Shown piece by piece: positions 13,852 to 20,027 of a DNA stretch of 20,027 nt. Each line of letters begins with the position of its first letter. Position 1 is the stretch's first letter. The notes beneath the pieces are model-generated. The model was not told where the DNA came from and did not search any database. It worked only from the letters and a program-made list of their open reading frames with translations. The stretch is from JANRKT01 sp033763355. GTDB taxonomy: Bacteria > Bacteroidota > Bacteroidia > Chitinophagales > Chitinophagaceae. The stretch lies in NCBI GenBank assembly GCA_033763355.1, contig JANRKT010000275.1:1-20027 (forward strand). The letters are read 5' to 3'. The position numbers were made by a program, and so were the translations under genes.

Positions 13852-14760
13852 TCAGAATGCAACCTGGGCCAGTATTTTCAAAGCGGTTTCATTTTGAGGG
13901 TTCTTTGCCAGTATTTCCCTGCAACAAAGTTGTGCATTGGTTTTGTCATTCATTTTCCAGTAAGTAAAAGCCAGCCTTTCCTTGGAAATTAAGTCATCCG
14001 GGAAGATAATGGTGTTGATTTTGAAAGCTACTGCAGCTTTCCGGTATTGCAGGTCTGCAAGCATGATCAGGCCAAAGGAGTTTAATTCTGCGGTATGTTG
14101 CAGAAAAGGTTTTATTTCTCCTGTTATGCTGCTGATTTCTTTTTCTGCATCTTTAATCCCTTTCTTTTCCAGTTTTGCAATTAAAATATTCACAGCTTTG
14201 TAATGAGGTTCATAGCTGTCTCCTTTAAGCATCTGCAGCAAATCTTTTTCAATACTGTTTACGGGATATTCAATGATCCTTCCTTTTTCTTTTCTTTTAT
14301 CATACACCAGAAGGTCAGGCACCCTGAAAATATTTTTTCCCTTTTCCTCCCTGTTGGGGCTTTGTTTGTAAACACTGTCGTGGTTGTTTACCATGATGAG
14401 TTTTATTTGTGACGGCTTAATGCCACAGTATTCCAGCACCTTCATCATACGGGGCACTTCACGTTTACTGTCGCCGCACCAGGTGCCGAGGAAAATTTCA
14501 AATTGTTTGCCGCTTACGTATGGTTTTAATTGTTGTATAACAGCAGTGTCAGTTATATAATCTGTATAATTTTTACTGTACCATTCGCTGTAGGGAGGTT
14601 GTTGCAAAGCTTCAGCAGACCAGGTGCCCAGCAGCATGGCATTGCCGCGGGTATCTGTTGATGTAACACCCTTATATGAAATGGGGCCGGTTTTTATTTT
14701 GGGGCTGCATGAAAAAAGGAACATGGCCGCATACAACGGCAATAAAATTTTGTATAGCAT
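13852..14760 (-). CDS. Thioredoxin-fold lipoprotein with single active-site cysteine
   Basis: Started at the ATG at 14760 the protein has 302 residues and a lipoprotein signal (MLYKILLPLYAAMFLFSC, Cys18); the ATG at 14808 would add 16 residues before it. Residues about 75-180 resemble a thioredoxin fold: the strand FEIFLGTWCGDSKREVPRM carries a W-C-G-D-S motif, so the redox CxxC is reduced to Cys95 with Ser98. The segment RVPDLLVYD supplies the expected Pro near the cis-proline site. The last 100 residues look like helical TPR-type repeats (IMLADLQYRKAAVAF, ERLAFTYWKMNDKTNAQ). It is predicted to be anchored facing the periplasm or surface. A one-Cys site suggests monothiol chemistry or a binding role. 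No functional partner is evident. Confidence 0.8.
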   Translation of the reverse strand: MLYKILLPLYAAMFLFSCSPKIKTGPISYKGVTSTDTRGNAMLLGTWSAEALQQPPYSEWYSKNYTDYITDTAVIQQLKPYVSGKQFEIFLGTWCGDSKREVPRMMKVLEYCGIKPSQIKLIMVNNHDSVYKQSPNREEKGKNIFRVPDLLVYDKRKEKGRIIEYPVNSIEKDLLQMLKGDSYEPHYKAVNILIAKLEKKGIKDAEKEISSITGEIKPFLQHTAELNSFGLIMLADLQYRKAAVAFKINTIIFPDDLISKERLAFTYWKMNDKTNAQLCCREILAKNPQNETALKILAQVAF

Positions 14761-14866
14761 AAACTTTGTTTTAACGGAGATGAACAATAACAATAATAAC
14801 AGCTTCATTCATGAAGAATAATTTTCAGCATGTGAAATGAAACAGCAAATGAAAACGGGACAAAGT

Positions 14867-15220
14867 TTATAAGCGGGGCGGCTGAAAGATGTTGCCGCAA
14901 TCAGGAGGTATGTAATTTTTTATATAACCATGGGCAAAAGAGCGAAATGCTGTTAACTTATCAAAGCCTGTGAAAGGGTTTTCAGCAAGATAATAATCAT
15001 CTGCCTGCAGGTGGATGTGTGATGATTTTTGTTGAGGGGCATCAGTCGGTGCGGCAGCTATGTTGCCTGCCATCTGGTTTTCGCAATCGCATTTAAGGGA
15101 TGCTTCACCAGCAGTAAAATTGGTTATTTTACAATTTACATAATTAATCATCTTCCCGTATTGGGAAAGAAGAAGTATGAGCAGAAAAAATATAGAGCAT
15201 GATTTCCTCAAACGGATCAA
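14867..15220 (-). CDS. Small exported Cys-containing protein (HYC_CC_PP-like)
   Basis: This 117-residue protein starts with a signal segment (residues 6-20, SCSIFFLLILLLSQYG). The mature part has cysteines in YVNC, LKCDC and PPDCG and ends in NIFQPPRL. The order of a Cys near the mature N-terminus, a C-x-C pair and a C-terminal PP resembles a common Bacteroidota family known by the pattern HYC_CC_PP, but the first motif lacks the His and the match was made by eye only. No enzyme motif is seen. It stands alone between the thioredoxin-fold lipoprotein and the M50 protease, on the same strand. Confidence 0.65.
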   Translation of the reverse strand: MIRLRKSCSIFFLLILLLSQYGKMINYVNCKITNFTAGEASLKCDCENQMAGNIAAAPTDAPQQKSSHIHLQADDYYLAENPFTGFDKLTAFRSFAHGYIKNYIPPDCGNIFQPPRL

Positions 15221-15309
15221 TTGATAATTAAAAGTAGAAAAATATCAGGAAACAAAGAAAGTAAATTAACGGGTAAGTACACGTTCTTTTTTTGTGCTGA
15301 CAAAGTACT

Positions 15310-16251
15310 CTAATCAACCAGGTGCCTTGCCATACTGTAATACATATATACAAGCAGCGGTACGATCATCGCCGCAAGCCATACGGTTAAAAAGAGCAGT
15401 TTGTATGCCGGTTTAATATCATTGCTGTCAGGGCTGTGCAAAACATCCTTCACATAGGGCACCAGCATTTGCTCTTCTTCAGCCTGTGCAGTTTGATTGA
15501 GTTTTTTTAAGAAGCCGTAATGGTTGAGCACTTCGCTCCTGATAAGCCAGTATTCTTCATCAGTAAGTTGTTCATAGGTCTTGCTGAGGTTAATATTCTT
15601 TGCCTTTAAAGCCTGTTGCAAACGCCGGTCTGAAAAAAAGCTCCTTAGCCTGCTGAGTAAAAGCAGCACAACAATCAGTATGAGATAGTTGCCTGTGCGG
15701 AAGGCAAAATATGAAAGCAGGATGCATGAGATGATTACAAAAATGTTCTGCACCCGCTTGTTGGATTGAAAGAATAATGTTTCAAGCAACTGGCCCCCGT
15801 CAAGCGGGCTTACAGGCAGCAGGTTGAATACATTAAGAAATATAAACAGAAATGCAAACTGGTAAAAAACACTGCTGTGGGTAGCCGAATAAATCCAGAG
15901 GCAGATCAACCCCATCATTACGCCCGGCACCGGGCCTGCCATAATCATAATTGTCCTTTGCGCTGAGGAAACAGATTTGTGGTGACCCGACACAAATGCG
16001 CCAAGTAAAGGGACAAAGAACATTTTCACATCGCTGTAGCCAAAAAATTTCATGGCGGTAAAATGCCCCATTTCGTGAAGGAAAATAACAATTACGAGCA
16101 GCAACACACTTTTTAAATCACGGAACAGTGCATAGTAAACCGCTATATAAACCAGCAGGCTGATGATGGTACGCAGTATATTGTGCTGCGATTGCTTTGG
16201 CAAAGGCTCAGGTGGTTTGGGGGGATATGAGGCAGGCCCTGTAGCTTCCAT
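15310..16251 (-). CDS. Site-2-protease-like membrane zinc protease (M50)
   Basis: The protein has 313 residues if started at the ATG at 16251 (MEATGP...), which gives a short cytoplasmic Pro-rich tail (SYPPKPPEPLPK) before the first membrane helix; the ATG at 16335 would add 28 residues starting inside the DNA just after the pirin terminator. The zinc motif HEMGH (His59, Glu60, His63) lies in a membrane helix (LLLVIVIFLHEMGHF), and the second signature NLLPVSPLDGG supplies Asp151. Four to six membrane segments precede a cytoplasmic C-terminal region with a last helix near 285-305 (FLTVWLAAMIVPLLVYMYY). Such proteases cut membrane-embedded substrates, often anti-sigma factors; the substrate here is unknown. 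Confidence 0.9.
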   Translation of the reverse strand: MEATGPASYPPKPPEPLPKQSQHNILRTIISLLVYIAVYYALFRDLKSVLLLVIVIFLHEMGHFTAMKFFGYSDVKMFFVPLLGAFVSGHHKSVSSAQRTIMIMAGPVPGVMMGLICLWIYSATHSSVFYQFAFLFIFLNVFNLLPVSPLDGGQLLETLFFQSNKRVQNIFVIISCILLSYFAFRTGNYLILIVVLLLLSRLRSFFSDRRLQQALKAKNINLSKTYEQLTDEEYWLIRSEVLNHYGFLKKLNQTAQAEEEQMLVPYVKDVLHSPDSNDIKPAYKLLFLTVWLAAMIVPLLVYMYYSMARHLVD

Positions 16252-16333
16252 GAATAATTGTTGCTTGCATCCTGAAGATAGGATTTTTACTGGTTTATAA
16301 AACAGTCGTTGGTTACTGAAAGTTTCTTGTAAC

Positions 16334-16360
16334 AAAAGGCCGGTTCATCATTCACCGGCC
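16334..16360 (-). terminator. Hairpin terminator of the pirin gene
   Basis: GGCCGGT (16338-16344) pairs with ACCGGCC (16354-16360); on the minus strand four T follow (16334-16337). It starts 14 bases past the pirin stop codon. Confidence 0.7.
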
Positions 16361-16373
16361 CATGCTTCATCAA

Positions 16374-17090
16374 TCAGTTCATAGTAAGCGGCACATCTAT
16401 CAGCAAAACTTCTGCATCTGAATCTGCTTTAATTTTTATCTTCTTTGCATCAGTAATGCCAAGCCCGTCACGGCTGTTTAATTCAGTCCCTTCAATGGTT
16501 ACGTTGCCACCAATAACAAAAACATATACGCCATTGCCGTCTTTTCTTATATCGTATGTTAATTCTTTCCCTTTCTCCAGATTGCCCAGTGAAAAATAAG
16601 CATCCTGGTTAATCCAGATGGCATTGTCCTTCTCTTCAGGGGACACCACCACCTGCCATTGGTTTTTTCTTTCTGCGGTATCGAAAGTTTTCTGGTCGTA
16701 ACGTGGTTCAATATTCCTTTTTTTCGGGAACACCCATATCTGCAGAAATTTTACTTCTTCTTTATTAGAGTTATTCACTTCAGAATGCTGAAGCCCAGAA
16801 CCAGCGCTCATAATCTGCACATCACCGGTTTTAATTACGGCTTCCCTGCCTGTTGTGTCTCTGTGTTTCAGTTCACCTTTCAGTGGAATGGAAATAATTT
16901 CCATATTGTCATGCGGGTGTTGGCCAAAACCCATTCCCGGTGCAACGGTATCATCGTTTAAAACCCGCAGTGCGCCAAAATGTACCCTTTCAGGATTGTG
17001 GTAACTGCTAAAACTAAAAGTGTGATAAGAATCAAGCCAGCCATGGTTGGCGTGCCCCCTGGTGCCGGCTTTGTGCAATACTGTTGACAT
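16374..17090 (-). CDS. Pirin family protein
   Basis: The 238-residue protein is a bicupin pirin. The start at 17090 (MSTVLHKAGTRGHANHGWLDSY) matches the family N-terminus and is preceded by an AGGAG site about ten bases upstream; an ATG at 17144 would precede the promoter found here. Metal ligands are His58 and His60 (GQHPHDNMEI), His102 and Glu104 (GSGLQHSEVN), as in human pirin. Bacterial members often act as quercetin dioxygenases or bind metabolic enzymes; which applies is not known. The C-terminal cupin half is less conserved, as usual. It forms a single-gene unit with its own promoter and terminator. Confidence 0.92.
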   Translation of the reverse strand: MSTVLHKAGTRGHANHGWLDSYHTFSFSSYHNPERVHFGALRVLNDDTVAPGMGFGQHPHDNMEIISIPLKGELKHRDTTGREAVIKTGDVQIMSAGSGLQHSEVNNSNKEEVKFLQIWVFPKKRNIEPRYDQKTFDTAERKNQWQVVVSPEEKDNAIWINQDAYFSLGNLEKGKELTYDIRKDGNGVYVFVIGGNVTIEGTELNSRDGLGITDAKKIKIKADSDAEVLLIDVPLTMN

Positions 17091-17116
17091 ATTTTGTTTC
17101 TCCTTTTTTTGATTTA

Positions 17117-17148
17117 CAAATTTACTATTAAAGCCACAGGGCAATCAA
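17117..17148 (-). promoter_or_regulatory. Predicted promoter of the pirin gene
   Basis: On the minus strand TAAATTTG (17117-17124) fits the -7 box TAnnTTTG, with TTG (17146-17148) 21 bases upstream and a second TTG at 17 bases. The start codon is 26 bases downstream, after an AGGAG ribosome-binding site. Confidence 0.7.
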
Positions 17149-17194
17149 TGCAGAAAGAAGGGTGGGAGATGTATTTTTTACAGTTGGAAACCGG

Positions 17195-17291
17195 GCCACA
17201 GATTACACGGATTGGCACAGAAAAAAATAAACTTGATAAAACAGCAGCGAATCCGGAAGCATTTGTTTGTGAAAATTTGTGTAATCTGTGG
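17195..17291. repeat. Inverted pair of GCCACAGATTACAC repeats
   Basis: The 25-base arms at 17195-17219 and 17267-17291 (read inverted) share GCCACAGATTACAC and differ at four positions beyond it. They are the same repeat type as the tandem units at 5696-5954. The element lies between the pirin promoter and the YceI terminator. Confidence 0.85.
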
Positions 17292-17325
17292 CAAAAAATA
17301 AAATGTCCCGATTTGCGGGACATTT
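17292..17325 (-). terminator. Terminator of the YceI gene
   Basis: The 10-base perfect stem AAATGTCCCG (17301-17310) with CGGGACATTT (17316-17325), loop ATTTG, is followed on the minus strand by a T-rich run (17292-17300). It begins 26 bases past the stop codon at 17352. Confidence 0.85.
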
Positions 17326-17351
17326 TGTTGAGCTATTTTAACTATTACAAC

Positions 17352-17906
17352 TTACTCTTCAATTTTTACCAACTGTATATTGGCGTGTATCTTTACTTCC
17401 TCGCTCACCACAGCGCCTCCTGCTTCTGTAAGTACATCCCACTTTAAACCAAATTCCTTGCGGTTTATTTTACCGTTAATTTCAAAACCCGCTTTTGTTT
17501 TGCCGTAGAAGGGGTCTTTTTGTGTGCCGTTGAATTCTACATCCAGTTCAACTGCTTTGGTAAAATTGCGTATGGTAAGGTTTCCTTTAAGCACATACCT
17601 TTCATTGCTTTTTTTCACCAGGTCAGTTGATTTGAAGCTGAGCTGCGGATATTCTGCAGCATTAAAGAAGTCGTCAGATTTCAGGTGACCATCCCTTGCA
17701 TCATTGCCTGTGGTAAGGCTGTCAGCGTCTGCTGTAAATTCAATTTTAGCGCCGCGGAAATCATCGTTTTCTGCTTCAACAGTTCCGCTGAAAGTTTTGA
17801 ACTGTCCCGTTACCGTGGTTATCACAAGGTGTTTTACTTTAAACTGCACCTCGCTGTGTGTGGCATCAATAGCCCATTTGGTAGTTGTTAATGTTGATGT
17901 TTGCAT
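17352..17906 (-). CDS. YceI family (lipocalin-like) protein
   Basis: Started at the ATG at 17906 the protein has 184 residues and no signal peptide. The start is fixed by the promoter 21 bases above it and by the first family motif, KWAIDATHSEVQFKVKHL. The family's landmarks follow: TTVTGQFKTFSGTVE, IEFTADADSLTTGN, RDGHLKSDDFFNAAEYPQLSFKS, LTIRNFTKAVELDVEF, and RKEFGLKWD near the C-terminus. YceI proteins form an extended beta barrel that binds isoprenoid or amphiphilic molecules. Many are periplasmic; this one appears cytoplasmic. The adjacent AraC gene and the direct repeat over its promoter suggest local control. Confidence 0.93.
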   Translation of the reverse strand: MQTSTLTTTKWAIDATHSEVQFKVKHLVITTVTGQFKTFSGTVEAENDDFRGAKIEFTADADSLTTGNDARDGHLKSDDFFNAAEYPQLSFKSTDLVKKSNERYVLKGNLTIRNFTKAVELDVEFNGTQKDPFYGKTKAGFEINGKINRKEFGLKWDVLTEAGGAVVSEEVKIHANIQLVKIEE

Positions 17907-17926
17907 TATTTGATTTTTAGGTAGCA

Positions 17927-17980
17927 CAAAATTACCTCTTGTGCAAACCCGGCTCAATTGACAAATGAAGGGCTCAATTG
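17927..17980 (-). promoter_or_regulatory. YceI promoter with 10-bp direct repeat, probable AraC operator
   Basis: On the minus strand TTG (17955-17957) and TAATTTTG (17927-17934), 20 bases apart, make a strong Bacteroidota promoter. The identical decamers GGCTCAATTG lie at 17951-17960 and 17971-17980, exactly 20 bases centre to centre, so they face the same side of the helix, as for the two half-sites of an AraC dimer. The nearer decamer contains the -33 TTG; the farther overlaps the stop codon of the AraC gene. Confidence 0.75.
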
Positions 17981-18885
17981 TATTTTTTACGGATGCTGTC
18001 CCGGAAACCGGAAAAACTTTCCTTTTGCTGCTGTTTAAACAGTTTGCTGAAATGTGCGGGGTCGTCAAAGCCGAGTTCATACCCTACCTCTTTGGCAGAC
18101 AATTCTGAATAGGTGGCATAACGTTTGGCTTCCAGCATAATCCGGTTCAGTATAAAGTCTTTTGCAGAAATGCCTGTTTCCTGTGATAACACTTCGTTAA
18201 GATAATTGGGTGTGATGTGCAGTTCTTCAGCATAATCAGAAACCTTGTGCCATTCCTTAAAGCGGTCGTCAAGCAATGTTTTAAATTGCCTGATGATGCC
18301 TGCTTTGGGATGGTTGCGGCTTTCCCTCGGCAGCACAGCGGCGTCAGCCATTCTTTTACATTCAAGCAGGAACATTTTTAACAATGAGCCGAGCATTTCA
18401 TGATGAAAAGGGCCTTTGTTCTTATACTCACGGCACATAAGCTGTAAATATTGTTCAAGCTGCAGTTCGTAATGCGGGGAGTTGATGTACAGCGGGGCAA
18501 CATCATCACAGCGGGAAAAGAAACCACCCTGCTGTATTAAGGTCATTGCAATGCCATGCCGTTCAGTAAAGTCGGGTGTAAACAAAAGTACATAACCATC
18601 ATGTCCCGGTTCCATAGTAAGGTGGTGGACCTGTTCGGGACTGATAAAAAATATAATGTTTTCTTTTACTTCGTAGGTTTTAAAATCAATATGGTGGGTG
18701 CCTTTTCCCTTTTTAACCCAGATGATGGTATAGTAATTATGCCGGTGTGGCAATACATCATGGCCATTGTGCTCCTGTTCTACCTGCTGCATGGTTTTAA
18801 TTACAAAATCAACAGGCTTATCGGATACAGTAAGGGAGAGGGATTCAATAGAAGTTTTTCCGTTGGCTTTTTTATTAAAAGGCAT
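17974..18885 (-). CDS. AraC-family transcriptional regulator
   Basis: The 303-residue protein has an N-terminal cupin-like sensing domain (HRHNYYTIIWVKKGKGTHHIDF, then ENIIFFISPEQVHHL; about 47-90) and a C-terminal double helix-turn-helix (about 205-300). The first HTH is VSDYAEELHITPNYLNEVLSQ and the second is SAKEVGYELGFDDPAHFSKLFKQQ, ending FSGFRDSIRKKY, the typical AraC tail. The inducer is unknown. Its stop codon lies within the direct repeat over the YceI promoter, so YceI is the likeliest target. Upstream is a TACCTTTG box. Confidence 0.94.
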   Translation of the reverse strand: MPFNKKANGKTSIESLSLTVSDKPVDFVIKTMQQVEQEHNGHDVLPHRHNYYTIIWVKKGKGTHHIDFKTYEVKENIIFFISPEQVHHLTMEPGHDGYVLLFTPDFTERHGIAMTLIQQGGFFSRCDDVAPLYINSPHYELQLEQYLQLMCREYKNKGPFHHEMLGSLLKMFLLECKRMADAAVLPRESRNHPKAGIIRQFKTLLDDRFKEWHKVSDYAEELHITPNYLNEVLSQETGISAKDFILNRIMLEAKRYATYSELSAKEVGYELGFDDPAHFSKLFKQQQKESFSGFRDSIRKKYN

Positions 18886-18898
18886 CAGGAATTTTTTT

Positions 18899-18927
18899 CA
18901 AAGGTACTGAGCTTTTAAGGCAGGCAA
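18899..18927 (-). promoter_or_regulatory. Predicted promoter of the AraC gene
   Basis: On the minus strand TACCTTTG (18899-18906) has a TTG (18925-18927) 18 bases upstream, one base short of the usual spacing. The -33 TTG lies in a small palindrome CAAAC-T-GTTTG (18925-18935), followed by AAAGGCCTTT (18937-18946), either of which may be a regulator site in this divergent region. Confidence 0.5.
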
Positions 18928-19025
18928 ACTGTTTGTAAAGGCCTTTGTTTGATATTTTGGCGGTAAATAATGGCCGGAGATAAACATATATTGATTTTTC
19001 CTTTTATCTTTCAGGGCAGAAATGT

Positions 19026-19595
19026 ATGAGCGAATTATCAACCATTAACCGGGAGATAGAATGCCTTAAACTGGTGGCTGAAAGGCAGGATGCTGAAGCC
19101 CTCAGCAGTCTTTACAACCAATGGAACGGCCTGTTGTTTTCTCTTATTTATAAAATCGTTAATCATAAAGAAGAAGCTGAAGAAGTTTTGCAGGAAGTTT
19201 TTGTGCAGATATGGAACAAGGCCAGGTTGTACAATGAGTGTTTGGGCAAACCACTTGCATGGGCTACACGGATAGCACGTAACATGGCCATAGACCGTTA
19301 TCGCAGTAAAGCATACCAGTCGCAGCGAAAGCTGGAAACAGAAGAAAAAATTGATAAAAATTTAATGGCTCCTGAAAATCCGGACCAGTTTATAATACGT
19401 AGTGAGCAGGTAAAGGCCGTATCAGGTGCATTGCGTAAACTGCCTGATGAACAGCGGGTTTTGATAGAAAAAAGCTATTATGAAGGGTTTTCACAAAGCG
19501 AACTGGCAGAAATGTATGGTTTGCCGCTTGGTACAGTAAAAACAAGGATGCGGATTGCCATGCGGAACATGCGGGAACATTTTGGATTAAACTGA
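19026..19595 (+). CDS. ECF-type RNA polymerase sigma factor
   Basis: This 189-residue protein has the two domains of an extracytoplasmic-function sigma factor. Region 2 (about 24-95) includes YNQWNGLLFSLIYKIVNHKEEAEEVLQEVF and the -10-reading segment WATRIARNMAIDRYRSK. Region 4 (about 135-185) is LRKLPDEQRVLIEKSYYEGFSQSELAEMYGLPLGTVKTRMRIAMRNMREH with its helix-turn-helix. It resembles the SigK-like groups that pair with an adjacent anti-sigma factor. The gene is divergent from the AraC regulator, and the next gene on the same strand follows after 42 bases. Confidence 0.94.
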   Translation: MSELSTINREIECLKLVAERQDAEALSSLYNQWNGLLFSLIYKIVNHKEEAEEVLQEVFVQIWNKARLYNECLGKPLAWATRIARNMAIDRYRSKAYQSQRKLETEEKIDKNLMAPENPDQFIIRSEQVKAVSGALRKLPDEQRVLIEKSYYEGFSQSELAEMYGLPLGTVKTRMRIAMRNMREHFGLN

Positions 19596-19637
19596 CGTTA
19601 TACTTTTTACCCTTGAACAACTATAAAATAAAACGCT

Positions 19638-20027
19638 ATGAACGGATTACAGGACCTTGATGACCTTGCGATGGAATATGTAATGGGTACAATGGCTGAA
19701 GAGGACACAGGCTGTTTTGAAAAAGCATTGTCAAGAGGATGGTTGCCGCAGGAACTCAGGGAAAAAATTAAAGAACAGATCAACGCACTTTCGGCATTGG
19801 CCCATGAAAACGCCGTTGAGCATAAGCCTTCTGAAAAAACTAAAAATGCTTTAATGAAAAAAATCGGGCACAAGAAACAAGAAAGCAAAGCCCGTGAAGA
19901 TTTTATGTTTGTTATGGCAAAAGAGGGCACATGGATAAACCTGCCCCAGTTGCCGGGTATAAGTTTTAAAACCCTTGCTAAAAATAACAAAGCCGGATAC
20001 GTTACCTTTTTGCTTAAAATGGATGCC
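19638..20027 (+). CDS. Anti-sigma factor with cupin-like C-terminus (partial, cut by window edge)
   Basis: An open frame starts at ATG 19638 and runs to the window end without a stop (130 codons visible). The N-terminus DLDDLAMEYVMGTMAEED resembles the sigma-binding start of RskA-type anti-sigma factors (L-A-x-Y-x-LG-T-x-x-EE). A Lys-rich linker follows. The last visible part, EGTWINLPQLPGISFKTL then AGYVTFLLKMDA, resembles the beginning of the ChrR-type cupin domain, with its W-x-x-x-x-x-PG-x-x-x-K-x-L entry. No HxxxCxxC zinc motif is seen at the N-terminus, so it differs from ChrR itself, and no transmembrane helix appears in the visible part. It presumably holds the sigma factor inactive until a signal (oxidant or metal) acts on the cupin. 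Where the protein ends lies outside the window. Confidence 0.78.
   Translation, partial: MNGLQDLDDLAMEYVMGTMAEEDTGCFEKALSRGWLPQELREKIKEQINALSALAHENAVEHKPSEKTKNALMKKIGHKKQESKAREDFMFVMAKEGTWINLPQLPGISFKTLAKNNKAGYVTFLLKMDA

Noticed and set aside
17907..18080. N-terminal extension of the YceI protein from an ATG at 18080
   Set aside because: It would overlap the AraC coding end and pass through the YceI promoter; the family N-terminus begins just after the ATG at 17906.

Overview
The window looks like chromosomal DNA of a Bacteroidota bacterium, most likely a Chitinophagaceae-type member. The reasons are several TAnnTTTG -7 promoter elements (some with a TTG about 20 bases upstream), the scarcity of strong Shine-Dalgarno sites, several lipoproteins with LFGC/LLSC/LFSC lipoboxes, and protein sequences typical of that phylum. 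No rRNA, tRNA, transposase, integrase or CRISPR array was seen.

Left part (1-4330), the accessory-looking region. On the minus strand lie a GNAT acetyltransferase, a DUF4375-type lipoprotein, an exported alpha/beta hydrolase and an orphan reverse transcriptase (RT). The lipoprotein and RT genes are visibly more AT-rich than their surroundings. Both are preceded, 26 and 32 bases upstream of the start codon, by copies of one 59-bp repeat that carries a -7-like box. An 85-bp hairpin repeat lies about 25 bases after the stop codons of both the lipoprotein and the hydrolase. This looks like a modular gene-cassette arrangement and is the best candidate in the window for something undescribed; the RT itself may be a defence-type (UG/DRT-like) enzyme.

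Central part (4330-13850), housekeeping and metal handling. It holds NADP-isocitrate dehydrogenase with a clear terminator; a 500-base gene-free stretch of GCCACAGATT-type repeats; an exported amidohydrolase; and an overlapping mntR-mntH operon whose promoter is embedded in a 15+15-bp palindrome. MntH carries a C-terminal universal-stress domain. On the plus strand follow a lipoprotein of unknown function, a GT35-type glucan phosphorylase homologue in which the usual PLP lysine is threonine, and a hotdog thioesterase.

Right part (13850-20027). Minus-strand genes: a thioredoxin-fold lipoprotein, a small exported cysteine-containing protein, an M50 site-2-protease-like membrane protease, a pirin, a YceI protein and an AraC regulator. 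A 10-bp direct repeat at 20-bp spacing sits on the yceI promoter, next to the AraC gene. The plus strand ends with an ECF sigma factor and the start of its presumed anti-sigma factor, which has a cupin-like C-terminus and is cut by the window edge.

All functions are inferred from sequence motifs read by eye. No database search or alignment was run.
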